Shown here in pieces: positions 30,898 to 42,057 of a stretch of DNA of 64,000 nucleotides (position 1 is its first letter; the number at the start of each line of letters is the position of its first letter). The stretch lies in NCBI GenBank assembly GCA_000218705.1, contig GL947594.1:957848-1021847 (forward strand), written 5' to 3'. The translations under genes and the position numbers were made by a program. The stretch comes from Prochlorococcus marinus bv. HNLC1 (GTDB lineage: Bacteria; Cyanobacteriota; Cyanobacteriia; PCC-6307; Cyanobiaceae). Below the pieces are notes generated by a model. That model was not told the origin of the DNA and did no database searches. It was given only the letters and a program-made list of their open reading frames with translations.

Positions 30898-31482
30898 ATG
30901 AAAAAACTTTTATATCTCGCAAGTAAAAATTTAGGGAAAATTAGTGAATATCAGAAATTACTATCAGATATTAATTGTCAATTGGCTTTACAACCTGATT
31001 CAATAGATGTTGTTGAAACAGGTAAAACTTTTAGAGAAAATGCTGTCAAAAAAGCTTGCGAGGTATCAAAAAAGTTGAATAATTATGCAATTGCAGATGA
31101 TTCAGGTTTATGTATAGAGGCTCTAAATGGTAGTCCTGGTATCTATTCATCAAGATACGCAGATAATGATAAAGATAGGATTAAGAGAGTATTAAGTGAG
31201 CTTGAAGGTATTCATAATCGTAATGCATATTTTGTCGCAAATGTTTGCGTCGCAACTCCTGATGGAGAAATAATATTAGATATTGAGGAAAAATGTTTTG
31301 GAACTATATTATTAAGTACTAGAGGAACAAATGGATTTGGATACGACCCAATATTTGAAGAACTTTCAAGTCGATTAACTTTTGCCGAGATGTCAAATGA
31401 TATTAAAGATAATTTGAGCCATAGAGGCAAAGCTATCGCTAAATTAATTCCTGAACTCAAAAAGATTTTCCCAGATTATTAA
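30898..31482 (+). CDS. rdgB: RdgB/HAM1 dITP/XTP pyrophosphatase
   Basis: House-cleaning enzyme that hydrolyses non-canonical purine triphosphates. Motifs: LYLASKNLGKISEYQKLL (S-x-N-x-x-K), FRENAVKKACEV, AIADDSGLCIEALNGSPGIYSSRYA, and GTNGFGYDPIFE near the C-terminus. 194 residues, normal length. It is transcribed after the phosphohexomutase and overlaps the convergent carotenoid oxygenase by 4 bp. Confidence 0.96.
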   Translation: MKKLLYLASKNLGKISEYQKLLSDINCQLALQPDSIDVVETGKTFRENAVKKACEVSKKLNNYAIADDSGLCIEALNGSPGIYSSRYADNDKDRIKRVLSELEGIHNRNAYFVANVCVATPDGEIILDIEEKCFGTILLSTRGTNGFGYDPIFEELSSRLTFAEMSNDIKDNLSHRGKAIAKLIPELKKIFPDY

Positions 31483-32975
31483 ATTAATTTTTCATTCGCC
31501 CATGATCCATGTAAACCATGTGGAATATTAATCGGTAATTCATATGTAGCGAGCTCTTCAAGAGTTCTAGAATTTAAAATTATTAAATCACTACCTCTTC
31601 TGGATCCATTCCAGATGAGTGTTAATAAATAACCTTCATCTTCATATTTGCTATCTTCTTTAGGAACCATTATGGGTTCACTGACAAAACCTTTTGGAGC
31701 AGCAGACCAGAACAATTCTTCTTTAGTCTCAAGATTTATTTTTTTTATTGCTTGTAGTGGTGCATTTCCTGTCTTTCTCTCTGTGCATGCCATCCAGCTA
31801 TAGTTTGATTTTATTCCTAGAAAATGAGGGTTAACGACTGCGAATTCGCAAGTTTGATCACTAATACTTAGTAATTTAGAACTCTTACCTTTTAAATCAA
31901 TAAGTGATCTTTTTAATGTGCCTGCAGGATAATTATCAAAATCAATATCTCTAAAATCTTCATCAGGACCGACTGAGGGGAAATCATCATAAAAAATGCT
32001 ATCTAAGATAATATTCGAATCATTCTCATATGCGTTTACATGGTGAAAAACAAACCCTTCAGGAGCGTCAATGATAATTGGAGGTTGACCTCTGAATAGT
32101 CCACTATCTCTTGGAACGATGAAAAATTTTGCTGTTTTATTAGGGTTAGACTTTAAACATTGTGCCGCACCTTTCTGACCCATCACAAATGGTAGTGGAT
32201 TAAAGTCTATGGCATTTTGCAGAAAGATTGCCCAATTTGTAGTTATGGCGAAATCATGAAGGAATGCAAAGCCTTTAAGTTTATCTTTCCTGTCAAATAA
32301 AATTTTTCCTGAATTTTTCCCAGAATTTGAAAATTCCATCAATCTGATGGTACTGGTTGGTCCTGTTTGTACTCCAAAAGTTATTAAAACTTCATCTGCT
32401 GAATTGGAATTAAAATCTACCTTTGGATGTGCACTAAATGCCTCATTCTTCTTAAGTACACCTTTAAGAGTTGTTAATCCATTAGTTTCCAGATTATTTG
32501 GATCGAGTGAATGAGGTCCTGCTGCTTCCCATAACGCTAATAGTTCATCTCCTAATTTAATAACATGAGTATTAGCGATATTTTTTAGATTTAGGTTAAA
32601 AGCATTATTAATAACTCCGCCCTTTTTTTGAGATCCAAATACTCCTCTATATATAAATTTGTCAACTTTCTGTTCTTTTAAAAAACCTTCAGTTTTTACA
32701 AATTTATTAGTAAAAGAAGCTTTCCCATTTTTAAATTTTATTGCAGTAATCATCCCATCACCATCAAAAGGATGATGTAACCATTGCCCATCTCTTTCAA
32801 GAATACCTGGACCATTTCTAAATAATGTTCCATTTAATTCAGGGATTATATTCCCCTTTGAAATATTTAAAGATTTATTTTCTAACTCAACTTCAACATT
32901 TTGATAAGCGCTTGACCAATCAGCTTTATCAAAAACTTGGTTATTTAGAATATTTTTTTCTTGTAAGCTTGTCAC
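31479..32975 (-). CDS. Carotenoid (apocarotenoid) cleavage oxygenase
   Basis: A 498-residue member of the RPE65/CCD family with a seven-bladed propeller. Conserved pieces: GTLFRNGPGILERDG..WLHHPFDGDGMITAIKF near the N-terminus, SAHPKVDF, FLHDFAITTNWAIFLQ, FVFHHVNAYEND and a C-terminal IPHGLHGSW. These supply the four iron-ligand histidines. Close in type to cyanobacterial apocarotenal oxygenases that make retinal-like products; substrate not determined. Confidence 0.92.
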   Translation of the reverse strand: MTSLQEKNILNNQVFDKADWSSAYQNVEVELENKSLNISKGNIIPELNGTLFRNGPGILERDGQWLHHPFDGDGMITAIKFKNGKASFTNKFVKTEGFLKEQKVDKFIYRGVFGSQKKGGVINNAFNLNLKNIANTHVIKLGDELLALWEAAGPHSLDPNNLETNGLTTLKGVLKKNEAFSAHPKVDFNSNSADEVLITFGVQTGPTSTIRLMEFSNSGKNSGKILFDRKDKLKGFAFLHDFAITTNWAIFLQNAIDFNPLPFVMGQKGAAQCLKSNPNKTAKFFIVPRDSGLFRGQPPIIIDAPEGFVFHHVNAYENDSNIILDSIFYDDFPSVGPDEDFRDIDFDNYPAGTLKRSLIDLKGKSSKLLSISDQTCEFAVVNPHFLGIKSNYSWMACTERKTGNAPLQAIKKINLETKEELFWSAAPKGFVSEPIMVPKEDSKYEDEGYLLTLIWNGSRRGSDLIILNSRTLEELATYELPINIPHGLHGSWANEKLI

Positions 32976-33037
32976 GATTTAACATTAATTATTTTATTTT
33001 CGCGAATAATGTTCAAAATTGTGGATTATTTCGATTT

Positions 33038-33649
33038 TTAATCTTGTTCTCTTTCAAGCATACCTTTACTACTTGGTACGGATCCAGATCGTCTTTGATC
33101 TATCTCAGTCGCCATTCTCATGGCTCTAGAAAATGCTTTGAAACTTGCTTCAACAATATGATGTGCGTTAACACCTTGAATTTGATTTATATGTAATGTG
33201 ATTCCACTACTATTGACAAAGGCGATGAAAAACTCTCTCACTAATTCTGTATCGTAAGTTCCAATCCTGGAGGATTGCATTTGCAGGTTATATGACAAAT
33301 GAGGCCGACCTGAGCAATCTAAAGTCACCTGTATTAATGCCTCATCAAGAGGAGCTAAAAAATGTCCAAATCTATTAATGCCTTTTCTATCCCCAAGAGA
33401 TTTTGCAAAAGCTTTGCCTAATGCAATACCAACATCTTCATTTGTATGATGATCATCTATTTCAAGATCTCCAATGGCTTTAATTTTTAAATCAAATAAT
33501 CCATGACTAGAAATTTGATGCAACATATGATCAAGGAATGGAACTCCTGTGTTGATATCGGAGATACCAGTGCCATCTACATTTAGAAAAACACTTATTT
33601 CAGTTTCGTTTGTCTTCCTTTGAATTTCTGCTTGTCTTATATCTGACAT
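33038..33649 (-). CDS. hisB: Imidazoleglycerol-phosphate dehydratase
   Basis: Histidine-pathway Mn enzyme of 203 residues. The two histidine-rich motifs are present: [17 protein letters not shown] with [18 protein letters not shown] early, and [24 protein letters not shown] late. The monofunctional form (no phosphatase domain) is usual for cyanobacteria. fabI lies 20 bp upstream on the same strand, so they are probably co-transcribed. Confidence 0.98.
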   Translation of the reverse strand: MSDIRQAEIQRKTNETEISVFLNVDGTGISDINTGVPFLDHMLHQISSHGLFDLKIKAIGDLEIDDHHTNEDVGIALGKAFAKSLGDRKGINRFGHFLAPLDEALIQVTLDCSGRPHLSYNLQMQSSRIGTYDTELVREFFIAFVNSSGITLHINQIQGVNAHHIVEASFKAFSRAMRMATEIDQRRSGSVPSSKGMLEREQD

Positions 33650-33669
33650 AAAATTAAAAAATTTTTTCT

Positions 33670-34452
33670 CTACATACCATTAATGCAATAACCTGCATCA
33701 ACGTAAATAGTTTGACCCGAAATACCACTAGAAAGATCACTTAATAAGAATGCTGCTGTATTTCCTACCTCTATTTGAGTAACTGTTCTTCTTAATGGTG
33801 CTTTCTCTTCAACATTATGAATCATATCTAAGATTCCCCCAATTGCAGAACTTGCAAGAGTTCTTATAGGGCCGGCACTTATAGCATTAACTCTGATTTG
33901 TCTTTCAGGTCCTAGCTCTGCGGAGAGGTACCTGACTGATGCCTCTAATGCAGCTTTTGCAACTCCCATGACATTATAATTAGGAATAGCTCTTTCAGAA
34001 CCTAGATAAGTTAATGAAACTACACCTGCTCCTTCACTGAATAAGGGTTTTGCATATTTGCATAAAGGTGCAAGCGAATAAGCACTTATATTAAGTGCTC
34101 TATCAAATCCCTCTGATGAAGTATTACTGTAGTCACCAATCAATTCATCACGCCCAGCGAATGCTAAACAATGAACTAATCCATCGATTTTTCCCCATTT
34201 ATTCTTGACATTTTCAAATACTTCTTCTATTTGAGATGGGTTTTGAACATCTAATGGTAAGAATAACGAAGGATTTAAATCACTTGTTAACTCTCTTACT
34301 TTAGATTCAAATCTGCCTTTTTCATCAGGCAGGTAGGTTATACCTAACTCAGCCCCAGCTTTGGATAACTGTTGTGCTATACCCCATGCGATTGATCGGT
34401 TATTAGCGATACCAGTAACAAGAATTTTTTTTCCGGTTAAATCAAGAAGCAT
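33670..34452 (-). CDS. fabI: Enoyl-[acyl-carrier-protein] reductase (NADH)
   Basis: Short-chain dehydrogenase that reduces enoyl-ACP in type II fatty-acid synthesis. The FabI-type cofactor site is [19 protein letters not shown], not the usual GxxxGxG. The catalytic pair is Tyr and Lys in [19 protein letters not shown]. Substrate loop [17 protein letters not shown] is conserved. 260 residues, full length. Located directly upstream of hisB. Confidence 0.97.
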   Translation of the reverse strand: MLLDLTGKKILVTGIANNRSIAWGIAQQLSKAGAELGITYLPDEKGRFESKVRELTSDLNPSLFLPLDVQNPSQIEEVFENVKNKWGKIDGLVHCLAFAGRDELIGDYSNTSSEGFDRALNISAYSLAPLCKYAKPLFSEGAGVVSLTYLGSERAIPNYNVMGVAKAALEASVRYLSAELGPERQIRVNAISAGPIRTLASSAIGGILDMIHNVEEKAPLRRTVTQIEVGNTAAFLLSDLSSGISGQTIYVDAGYCINGM

Positions 34453-34553
34453 TTTATTAATTATTTATATTATTCTCCTACAAAAAGTGCACTTGTTAAT
34501 ACATAAATCAAAAATATACAATATTCTTCAACTATATAGTTTGTTCATAAACA

Positions 34554-35147
34554 ATGGTTAAAACTAATTCTATGTTTATCGAGTTGGGTAGTTCATTACC
34601 TAATGCTGAAATGCTTAATGTTAATTTAAAAGAATATAAAAAATTTGATTTTTCACATTTGGACGAAAGACATTTATTTATAATGTTTATTTGCGCTCAT
34701 TGCCCATTCGTTAAGCATGTTGAAACTCATATTTCAAAATTAACAAAAGATATTGAAAATGATATTCAGACTATTGCAATTTCAAGTAATAATATCAAAA
34801 CTCATCCTGGGGATTCTCCAGAGAATTTAAAAATGCAAGCTGAAATTAATGGATGGAGATTTCCATATTTATTTGATGAAGATCAAAGCTTTGCAAAGAA
34901 ATTAAAAGCTGCTTGTACACCAGATTTTTATCTTTTCACTAATAAAGGGAATAGGAATTTTTCTCTTTTTTATCATGGACAACTCGATAATAGTAGACCC
35001 TCTAACAATGTCCCCGTAACGGGAGATGATTTGATCTCAGCAGCCAAAGCGATGGTTGGTGATAAAGATTATCCGTCAAAACAGCTGCCCTCACTAGGAT
35101 GTAATATAAAATGGACACCTGGTAGTGAGCCTGAATGGTTTAAGTAA
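34554..35147 (+). CDS. Thioredoxin-fold redoxin (AhpC/TSA-like)
   Basis: A 197-residue soluble protein with a thioredoxin fold. The active site is MFICAHCPFVKHVE (C-A-H-C, about residues 48-58). AISSNNIKTHPGDSPENLK and the cis-proline region AACTPDFYLFT follow, as in the resA/TlpA-like thioredoxin family proteins of cyanobacteria. No signal peptide is present, so it is cytoplasmic. It runs in the same direction as the DegT aminotransferase 46 bp downstream. Confidence 0.87.
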   Translation: MVKTNSMFIELGSSLPNAEMLNVNLKEYKKFDFSHLDERHLFIMFICAHCPFVKHVETHISKLTKDIENDIQTIAISSNNIKTHPGDSPENLKMQAEINGWRFPYLFDEDQSFAKKLKAACTPDFYLFTNKGNRNFSLFYHGQLDNSRPSNNVPVTGDDLISAAKAMVGDKDYPSKQLPSLGCNIKWTPGSEPEWFK

Positions 35148-35193
35148 AAAATGTTTATCCCGTATAAAAAAGTTTAAGGTTAAGATAAATACT

Positions 35194-36386
35194 ATGCAAG
35201 TACCTCCATTCACTTTAGAAAGACAATATTTAGAAATAGGTTCTGATATTGAAAAAGAAGTTTTAAAGGTATTAAAAGGAGGTCAATTTATTGGTGGAGA
35301 TGTAATTAAGCAATTTGAATATTCTTTTTCATCGCTGATAGGTACAAAATATGCTGTTGGTTGTAATAGTGGTACTGATGCATTAATTCTTGCTCTAAGA
35401 GCTTTAGACATAGGTGAAGGTGATGAAGTTATTACTTCATCTTTTAGCTTTTTTGCTACAGCGGAGGCAATAAGCAATGTTGGTGCTAAACCGGTTTTTG
35501 TGGATATAAATCCAAATACTTTTTTACTAGATACAAAAAATATTGAGAAAAAAATTAATTCGAGAACTAAAGCAATAATGCCGGTTCACTTATTTGGTAA
35601 TTCTGTTGATATGACAGTAATTAAGACAATTGCTCAAAAATTTAAACTAAAAATTATTGAAGATTGTGCTCAGGCTACATGTACAGCCTGGGATGGTCAA
35701 AAAGTTGGGAGCATCGGAGATATTGGCTGCTTTAGTTTCTTCCCAACAAAAAATCTTGGAGCAGCCGGAGATGGTGGAGCAGTGACAACATCTGATGCTT
35801 TTTTAGCTCAAAAAATTAGAGAATTAGCAGTACATGGAAGTCCTAAAAGATATGCTCATAATCAAATTGGTTATAATAGTAGGCTAGATACGATTCAAGC
35901 AGCGATTCTGAATGTTAAGTTAAATTCAATATCTAAATGGATTGAATCGAGAAAAAAGGTTGCTAATAATTACTTAAATTTAATCAAAAAAAATGACTTT
36001 CTCTTCCTACCAGAAACCAATACTAAATTAACTTCTCATACATGGAATCAATTTGTTATTAGATTTAAAAATGATACGTTCTCAATTAAAGATAATCCCC
36101 AAGATTTGTTTGAGACAAATATAGAAAAGTATAAATCTCTAAGGAATTTCTTGAAATATCATCTTTGAAAAAGGGAATAAATACTATTATTTATTATCCT
36201 ATTCCTATTCATTCTCAAAAAGCTTATCAAAATACTTTATATAGAAGAGAAGAACTTTTAGAGACTGAGAAAATATGCACAGAAGTACTTAGTTTACCAA
36301 TGTTTCCAGAAATTACATATGAAGAACAAACCTATGTTGTAGAGAATTTAAACTTAATAATAAATGATTACTTAAATATTATTTAA
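35194..36386 (+). CDS. DegT/DnrJ/EryC1 PLP aminotransferase, one frameshift near the end
   Basis: Sugar-type PLP aminotransferase of about 397 residues after joining. Motifs: GGQFIGGDVIKQFEYSF, YAVGCNSGTDALILAL (cofactor phosphate), EDCAQATCTAWDGQKVGSIGDIGCFSFFPTKNLGAAGDGG with the PLP lysine in FFPTKNLGA, and GYNSRLDTIQAAIL. The frame breaks between about 36131 and 36147 (one base missing). The tail continues in another frame as KKGINTIIYYPIPIHSQKAY, the conserved C-terminal motif. Substrate unknown; such enzymes usually serve cell-surface sugar synthesis. It ends 4 bp into the convergent phrB stop region. Confidence 0.87.
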
Positions 36387-37827
36387 ATAGTTGCATAAAG
36401 CGTTTTAAAAATTCTCTGCTGAACGTTATGAGAGACAATTGGACTTGGATAGTTAATTTTTTCTAGTTTTGATATATCACCATTTATTATTTCTGAATTA
36501 TTAATGCCAGATAATTCAGGAATCCAAAATTTAATATATTTGCAGAGAGGATCGAATTTTTTAGTTTGAGTATAAGGGTTAAAAATTCTTAATGGTTTAG
36601 GGTCCATCCCACTGCTAGCACTCCATTGCCAACCTCCATTATTAGCTGCAAGATCACCATCAACTAAAAGTTCCATAAATTTTTTTTCTCCTAATTTCCA
36701 ATTGCAAATAAGATCTTTCACTAAAAATGAAGCCACAATCATACGACATCTATTATGCATCCAACCACTTTGATTTAGCTGTCTCATCGAAGCATCAATT
36801 ATTGGTACGCCAGTTTGTCCCTCAGACCAACGATTAAACCATTCTTGATTATCGTTCCATGAAAAATTATTCCATTTCTTTCTATAGGGACCTTTTTCTA
36901 ATTCTGGGTAATGAAATAAGCAATGTTGATAAAATTCTCGCCAAGCAAGTTCTTTTTGCCATGTTTCAATTGATTGGATTTTTTTAGTATCTTCATTTAT
37001 TAAATTTAGGAGCAGAGTCTTTTTCCAAAGACTTCTTATACTAATTGTCCCAAATCTTAATGAGCCACTTAAATATGAGGTTCCATCTTCTGATGGGAAA
37101 TCTCTAGCTAAGTGATATGAGGTGATTTTATTTGATGAAGAAAAACTTTCTAATAATTTTTCTGCACCAATTTCACCAGGTCTACATGGGCATATTCCTA
37201 TGCCTGAAAAATTAATATTTTTAAGAAATTCATCAAATATTGTTTTAGATTTTGTAACCAATTTACTCTCTATTAATTCATCATCTAAATCTTTTAATTT
37301 TTCAAATTTGAAATCCTTATCCTCTTCATTATCAAAATTTACTTTGTCTAGTTGACCTTTGAACTTTTTAAAAAAAGGTCCATAGACCGTATATGGTGTG
37401 TTGCTTCCAGTCGAAATTTCTGCGGGATTAATTAATAAATGATCCCATAAATCAACAATCTCAATATTTGAGTTTTTCAAATCAGCTTTAATCTTCTCAT
37501 CTCTTTGGATTTCATAAGGTTCAATTGCTTTATTCCAAAATATATATTTAGCATTTATTTTTTTTGCTATTAAAGGAATTAAATGTATGGTGAACCTTTT
37601 TCAATAAGTAATCTACTACCTGCTTTCTCCCAGTTTTCATTTAATTCTTTTAAGCTTTCGCCTAAAAACCATGAACGTGATTTTGAGTTGAAATCATAAG
37701 GGTATGTTTCATCAAAAATATAAATTGATGTTATTGCTTTTGATAAAGCAAATGCCTTTATTAGAGCTTTATTATCGTTAACTCTAAGATCTTTTCTATA
37801 CCAAAAAAGAATTCTTGGATGTTCCAT
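36383..37827 (-). CDS. phrB: Deoxyribodipyrimidine photolyase, one frameshift
   Basis: FAD-dependent light-driven repair of pyrimidine dimers. N-terminal photolyase domain: PRILFWYRKDLRVNDNKAL, SIYIFDETYP, IEKGSP. C-terminal FAD domain: LAWREFYQHCLFHYPELE, WSEGQTGVPIIDASMRQL, GWMHNRCRMIVASFLVKDL, DGDLAANNGGWQW (the Asn of class I CPD photolyases), and RIFNPYTQTKKFDP. The two parts are in different frames: one base is missing near 37588 between GSP and IHLIPLIAKKI. With it restored the protein is about 482 residues, normal length. Confidence 0.92.
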
Positions 37828-38396
37828 TAGATCTTTAAAAATTGTTTAGCTCTAAACCATGCCGTGATAGTTTTTGCATCTAAAATTTCTTGCCCACTAG
37901 CAATTAAATTATCTAGTTCATCAGGATAGAAAGTTAGTACTTCAATATCTTCATCTAAATCACCTTGTACATCAATATCTAATTTATGTAATTTGCGGGC
38001 AAGGAATAAATGAATTACCTCGTCTGAATATCCTGGAGCATTAACCAAAGTTCCTAATTTATCCCAATCCTCTGCTTTATAGCCAGCCTCTTCTTGTATC
38101 TCTCTTTTTATTGAATTGATTGGTGTTTCACCTGTTTCTAAAGTCCCTGCAGGAAACTCAAGTAAATATCGTGAAACAGCAAATCTATATTGACGAAGAA
38201 TGATGACTTTATTATCACTTGTTATTGGAACGGCTAATGCCGCGTTTGGAAATTTTATACTTCCATATTCACCTTCGTGTCCATTTGGAAGTTCAACTCT
38301 ATTTATCTCAAAGCTAAATTTTTTTGTTTTTAATTCAGATATCTTTTCTTTAAAAATAGGTTTTTTTATTAAATGATTATTCTGCATTTTCATCAA
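37827..38396 (-). CDS. NUDIX hydrolase (ADP-ribose pyrophosphatase type)
   Basis: A 189-residue protein with the Nudix box GTLETGETPINSIKREIQEEAGY (catalytic REIQEE helix) at about residues 80-105. Upstream VIILRQYRFAVSRYLLEFPAG and downstream NAPGYSDEVIHLFLAR fit the ADP-ribose diphosphatase subgroup. Its stop shares one base with the start codon of phrB, so the two genes are coupled. Confidence 0.9.
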   Translation of the reverse strand: MMKMQNNHLIKKPIFKEKISELKTKKFSFEINRVELPNGHEGEYGSIKFPNAALAVPITSDNKVIILRQYRFAVSRYLLEFPAGTLETGETPINSIKREIQEEAGYKAEDWDKLGTLVNAPGYSDEVIHLFLARKLHKLDIDVQGDLDEDIEVLTFYPDELDNLIASGQEILDAKTITAWFRAKQFLKI

Positions 38397-38434
38397 ATAA
38401 ATTTACCTTAACAATTATTTTGCGCAAATGGACA

Positions 38435-39001
38435 TTAATTCAATACCCAATTTTTAACATTTAATTTTTCTATTTTCTGAGTAATACTTAGTACCTCTGC
38501 TAAGGGAGAAATTACAAAATTACGATTTTTAAATCTTGGATGAGGAATTTTGAAATCATCATCATTAATATATAAATCATCCCACCATAAAATATCTATA
38601 TCAAGAGGTCTTGGAAGCCATCTTTGCTCTTCCGATGATTTATTTCTTCCAAATTCTTTTTCTAAATTTTGAAATTCTTTTAGGAGAAATCTTGCTTTTT
38701 CAATTGAAGAGGGAGGCAGTAAATCTCCTTTGACTAATAATAAACAATTAATATAGTCAGGTTGTTTTTCAATAACTCCTAATGGACTTGTTTGGTAAAG
38801 AGAAGACCAATTGAAAATTTTTTTTAATATATGTTTTTCTAAATTATTTGAACGATTTAAATTAATTAAATTATTAATTATTTTTTCAATCCTGAATTTT
38901 GATTCAATTAATGAATTAATAGGGTTACCAAATTTGCTATCAATATTTGATCCTAATGATATACATAAGCCATTTCTGATATTAAGATTTGATAATTCCA
39001 C
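38435..39001 (-). CDS. folK: 2-amino-4-hydroxy-6-hydroxymethyldihydropteridine pyrophosphokinase
   Basis: HPPK of folate synthesis, 188 residues. Motifs: CISLGSNIDSKFGNP at the N-terminus, SSLYQTSPLG, PDYINCLLLVKG, and the signature RWLPRPLDIDILWWDD (metal-binding D-x-D) with PHPRFKNRNFVISPLAEV. It heads the leftward folK-NUDIX-phrB run and is divergent from chlD. Confidence 0.96.
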   Translation of the reverse strand: MELSNLNIRNGLCISLGSNIDSKFGNPINSLIESKFRIEKIINNLINLNRSNNLEKHILKKIFNWSSLYQTSPLGVIEKQPDYINCLLLVKGDLLPPSSIEKARFLLKEFQNLEKEFGRNKSSEEQRWLPRPLDIDILWWDDLYINDDDFKIPHPRFKNRNFVISPLAEVLSITQKIEKLNVKNWVLN

Positions 39002-39096
39002 TATAAATTGTAACTTTATTGTATAAATTCTATATCAGGGATTTAAAAATTGACTTTGGAACAGAGGTGAAATCTACAACAAATATTAAGGAGTTA

Positions 39097-41200
39097 ATGA
39101 GTAAGAGAGATTCATCTAGTTCATTTCCACTCGCTGCAATAACAGGACATAATCTATTAAAGTTATCTCTATTATTGGCAGCAGTAGATCCAAGCTTAGG
39201 TGGTGTGATAATAGCAGGTGGAGAGGGACTGGGAAGTCTGTATTAGCTAGAGGCTTGCATGCTTTAATTCCTCCAATTGAGATTCTTGATAGTGAAGCAA
39301 CATTAAAAAATTTAAAACTTAATAAAGTTAATTTTAGACCTATCAGTAGAAATCTTGATCCTGGAAACCAGAAGAATGGGATGAAGGGCTTTTAAAGTTA
39401 TGTGAAAATATTAATTTAAATGATGAAAATGAATTAAAAGAATCAATATCAACAAAAGTTGTACCTGCACCATTTGTTCAAGTTCCTATTGGTATTACAG
39501 AGGATCGATTAGTTGGTTCTATTGATGTTGCAAGTTCCTTAAGTTCAGGTGAACAAGTTTTTCAGCCTGGGGTTTTAGCCGATGCTCATAGAGGTGTTTT
39601 ATATATTGATGATATAAATTTATTAGATGATGGAATAGTTAATTTAGTTCTTGAAGCGACTGGTAGGGAACAAAATTATGTTGAAAGAGATGGTTTGAGT
39701 CTTTCTCATCCATGTAAATCACTATTAATTGCTACTTATAATCCTGAAGAGGGTATTTTAAGAGATCATGTCTTAGACAGATTTGCAATAGTACTTTCTG
39801 CTAATCAATCAATAGATAATAATCAAAGAGTTGAAATTACTAAATCTGTTTTGATGCATGCAGAGGATAATATCAAGTTTTCAGAAAAATGGTCTGAAGA
39901 AACGGAAAATTTATCAACACAATTAATTTTAGCGAGGCAGTGGTTACCAGATGTGAGTATAAGTAAAGAGCAAATAAGCTATTTGGTAAACGAGGCTCTT
40001 AGAGGAGGTATCGAAGGTCATAGATCAGAATTATTCGCAGTTAAGGTTGCAAAAGCTAATGCAGCTTTAAGAGGAAGCGATTCTGTAAATACTGACGATC
40101 TTAAAGTGGCGGTGAGGCTAGTAATTATTCCAAGATCGCAACAGTTGCCTCCAGAGGATGATGATGAGATGCAGCCTCCTCCTCCTGAAGACCAAACCCC
40201 TCCTCCTCCTCCTCAGAATCAGGAGGATTCTAATGATGAACAATCTGATTCAAATGAAGATAATCAGGAAGAAGAATCAGAGGGTGATGAAGAATCTACA
40301 CCAGATGTCCCTGAAGAATTTATTCTAGATCCTGAAGCATGCGCTGTAGATCCTGACTTACTGCTTTTCTCTTCTGCAAAATCTAAAGCATCAAATAGCG
40401 GAAATAGATCAGTAATATTAAGTCAATCTAGGGGTAGATATGTTAGACCTATCATCCCTAGAGGGAAATTAAATCGAATTGCTGTTGACGCAACTTTAAG
40501 GGCTGCGGCACCTTATCAAAAATCTAGAAGGCTAAAAAATCCTAATAAAAAGATAATTGTTGAGGAAAGTGATTTTAGAGCAAAATTATTACAAAAGAAA
40601 GCAGGAGCATTAGTTATCTTTCTTGTAGATGCAAGCGGATCAATGGCATTAAATAGGATGCAAAGTGCCAAAGGAGCTGTAATAAGACTTCTAACAGAAG
40701 CTTATGAAAATAGAGATGAGGTTTCTTTAATTCCATTTAGAGGTAATCAAGCAGAAGTTCTTTTGCCACCTACTAGATCAATCACTGCTGCGAAACGACG
40801 TCTAGAAACAATGCCTTGCGGAGGAGGTTCTCCTTTGGCTCATGGTTTAACACAAGCAGCTAGAGTTGCTAAAAATGCAATAGCAACAGGTGATATTGGT
40901 CAAGCGATAGTTGTAGGAATAACAGATGGTAGAGGTAATGTTCCATTAGGAGTTTCCTTAGGTCAATCTGAAGAGGAAGATAGCGAAGCTGTAAATCTAA
41001 AAGAAGAGGTGCTAAGTGTTGCATCAAATTATCCCAGCTTAGGAATTAAACTCTTAATAATTGATACTGAACGCAAATTTATTGCAAGTGGATTTGGTAA
41101 AGAATTAGCTGATGCGGCTCAAGGTAAATATGTTCAGTTGCCAAAAGCTACTGATCAAGCTATTGCTGCGATGGCCTTAAATGCAATTAATGAGATTTAA
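39097..41200 (+). CDS. chlD: Magnesium chelatase ATPase subunit D, two frameshifts
   Basis: Subunit of the enzyme that inserts Mg into protoporphyrin IX. Joined frames give about 701 residues: AAA+ domain ([35 protein letters not shown]), proline/acidic linker ([14 protein letters not shown], then an Asp/Glu-rich stretch) and a C-terminal VWA domain with MIDAS motif [12 protein letters not shown]. Two single-base losses break it: an A near 39221, inside the Walker A sequence (GGAGAGGGACT should read GGAAGAGGGACT, GGRGTGKS), and a C near 39368 (AACCAG should be AACCCAG). I chose ATG 39097 (AAGGAG just upstream). Since chlD is essential for chlorophyll, these are almost surely sequence errors. 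Confidence 0.92.
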
Positions 41201-41206
41201 TTTTAA

Positions 41207-42052
41207 CTAGGGATATATTTCATTTAGAAATTTAGAAAGTCCAATTGCTAAATCTCTTAAAGCACTTGTAAGTTCCTGATCTTTCATTAATAATTCAAAG
41301 TCATCAGCCATAAGATCTATCTTTTGAGAAATTGAGCTAGAGGCTTCTAAAGTTAATTTAATGTCTTCAAGAGTTTCTGCGTCATTCATAGTTGCTAATA
41401 TTGTATTAAGATGACCTGCTGCTATCGTAAGGTCATTTAACAAAGGTTTGACTCTATTAATTTCTTGTTTTGATAAGTAAATTAATTCATCAAGATTCTC
41501 TTGAGTTTTATCAAATTGTTCAATTGATTTAATAATATTTTCAACTAAATTTTCCTGATTAGAGTCTTTTAAAAGTTGATTTATTTTATTGGTAATATTA
41601 GATAAACTGGATAATTGCTTACCTTTAATTGTATCTCCTTCACAAACTATTAAATTTTTATTACATAGTTTTGAAGTAGCTTTTTCTATATTTTTTGGTA
41701 AATTTGCTTCACTTGTCTCTATAGCGACTTGTACATCTCCTCCTAAAAATGAATTTGTTACTACTTTTGCAAAAGCTGGTTTGGCAAGAATAATTTCAGG
41801 ATTATTAATAACTATTTTCGCTTTAATAGATTCATTAGTAAAAATTAAATCCTCAATAGATCCAACAATAATACCCCTATATGTAACTGGAGATTTCTTT
41901 GATAGTCCACTTGCATTATTGAAATTTGCAAAAATGAACCAATCTTTTGAAGATAATTTAATTCCTCTCAACCAAAAGGAAAAGGATGTAAAAATAATTA
42001 GCCCTCCTGCTAAAGAAAAACCAACGATTGAATCTCTAAGACTTCTACGCAT
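41207..42052 (-). CDS. MlaD-type MCE domain lipid-transport protein
   Basis: A 281-residue protein with one N-terminal membrane anchor (IVGFSLAGGLIIFTSFSFWL) and an MCE domain (NNASGLSKKSPVTYRGIIVGSIEDL, TNSFLGGDVQVAIE). A helical C-terminal region follows. MCE proteins form rings that carry lipids between membranes together with an ABC transporter, here encoded by the gene 6 bp upstream. In cyanobacteria and plastids the system (TGD-like) moves lipids between envelope and thylakoid or outer membrane. Confidence 0.88.
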   Translation of the reverse strand: MRRSLRDSIVGFSLAGGLIIFTSFSFWLRGIKLSSKDWFIFANFNNASGLSKKSPVTYRGIIVGSIEDLIFTNESIKAKIVINNPEIILAKPAFAKVVTNSFLGGDVQVAIETSEANLPKNIEKATSKLCNKNLIVCEGDTIKGKQLSSLSNITNKINQLLKDSNQENLVENIIKSIEQFDKTQENLDELIYLSKQEINRVKPLLNDLTIAAGHLNTILATMNDAETLEDIKLTLEASSSISQKIDLMADDFELLMKDQELTSALRDLAIGLSKFLNEIYP

Positions 42053-42057
42053 AATAA

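Noticed and set aside
32825-33196. 123-codon forward frame over hisB and the carotenoid oxygenase start
   Set aside because: It is antisense to two well recognised genes and has no family resemblance or ribosome-binding site.
36131-36170. Two separate aminotransferase-related genes
   Set aside because: The second piece is exactly the conserved C-terminal motif of DegT enzymes, so this is one gene with a single-base break.
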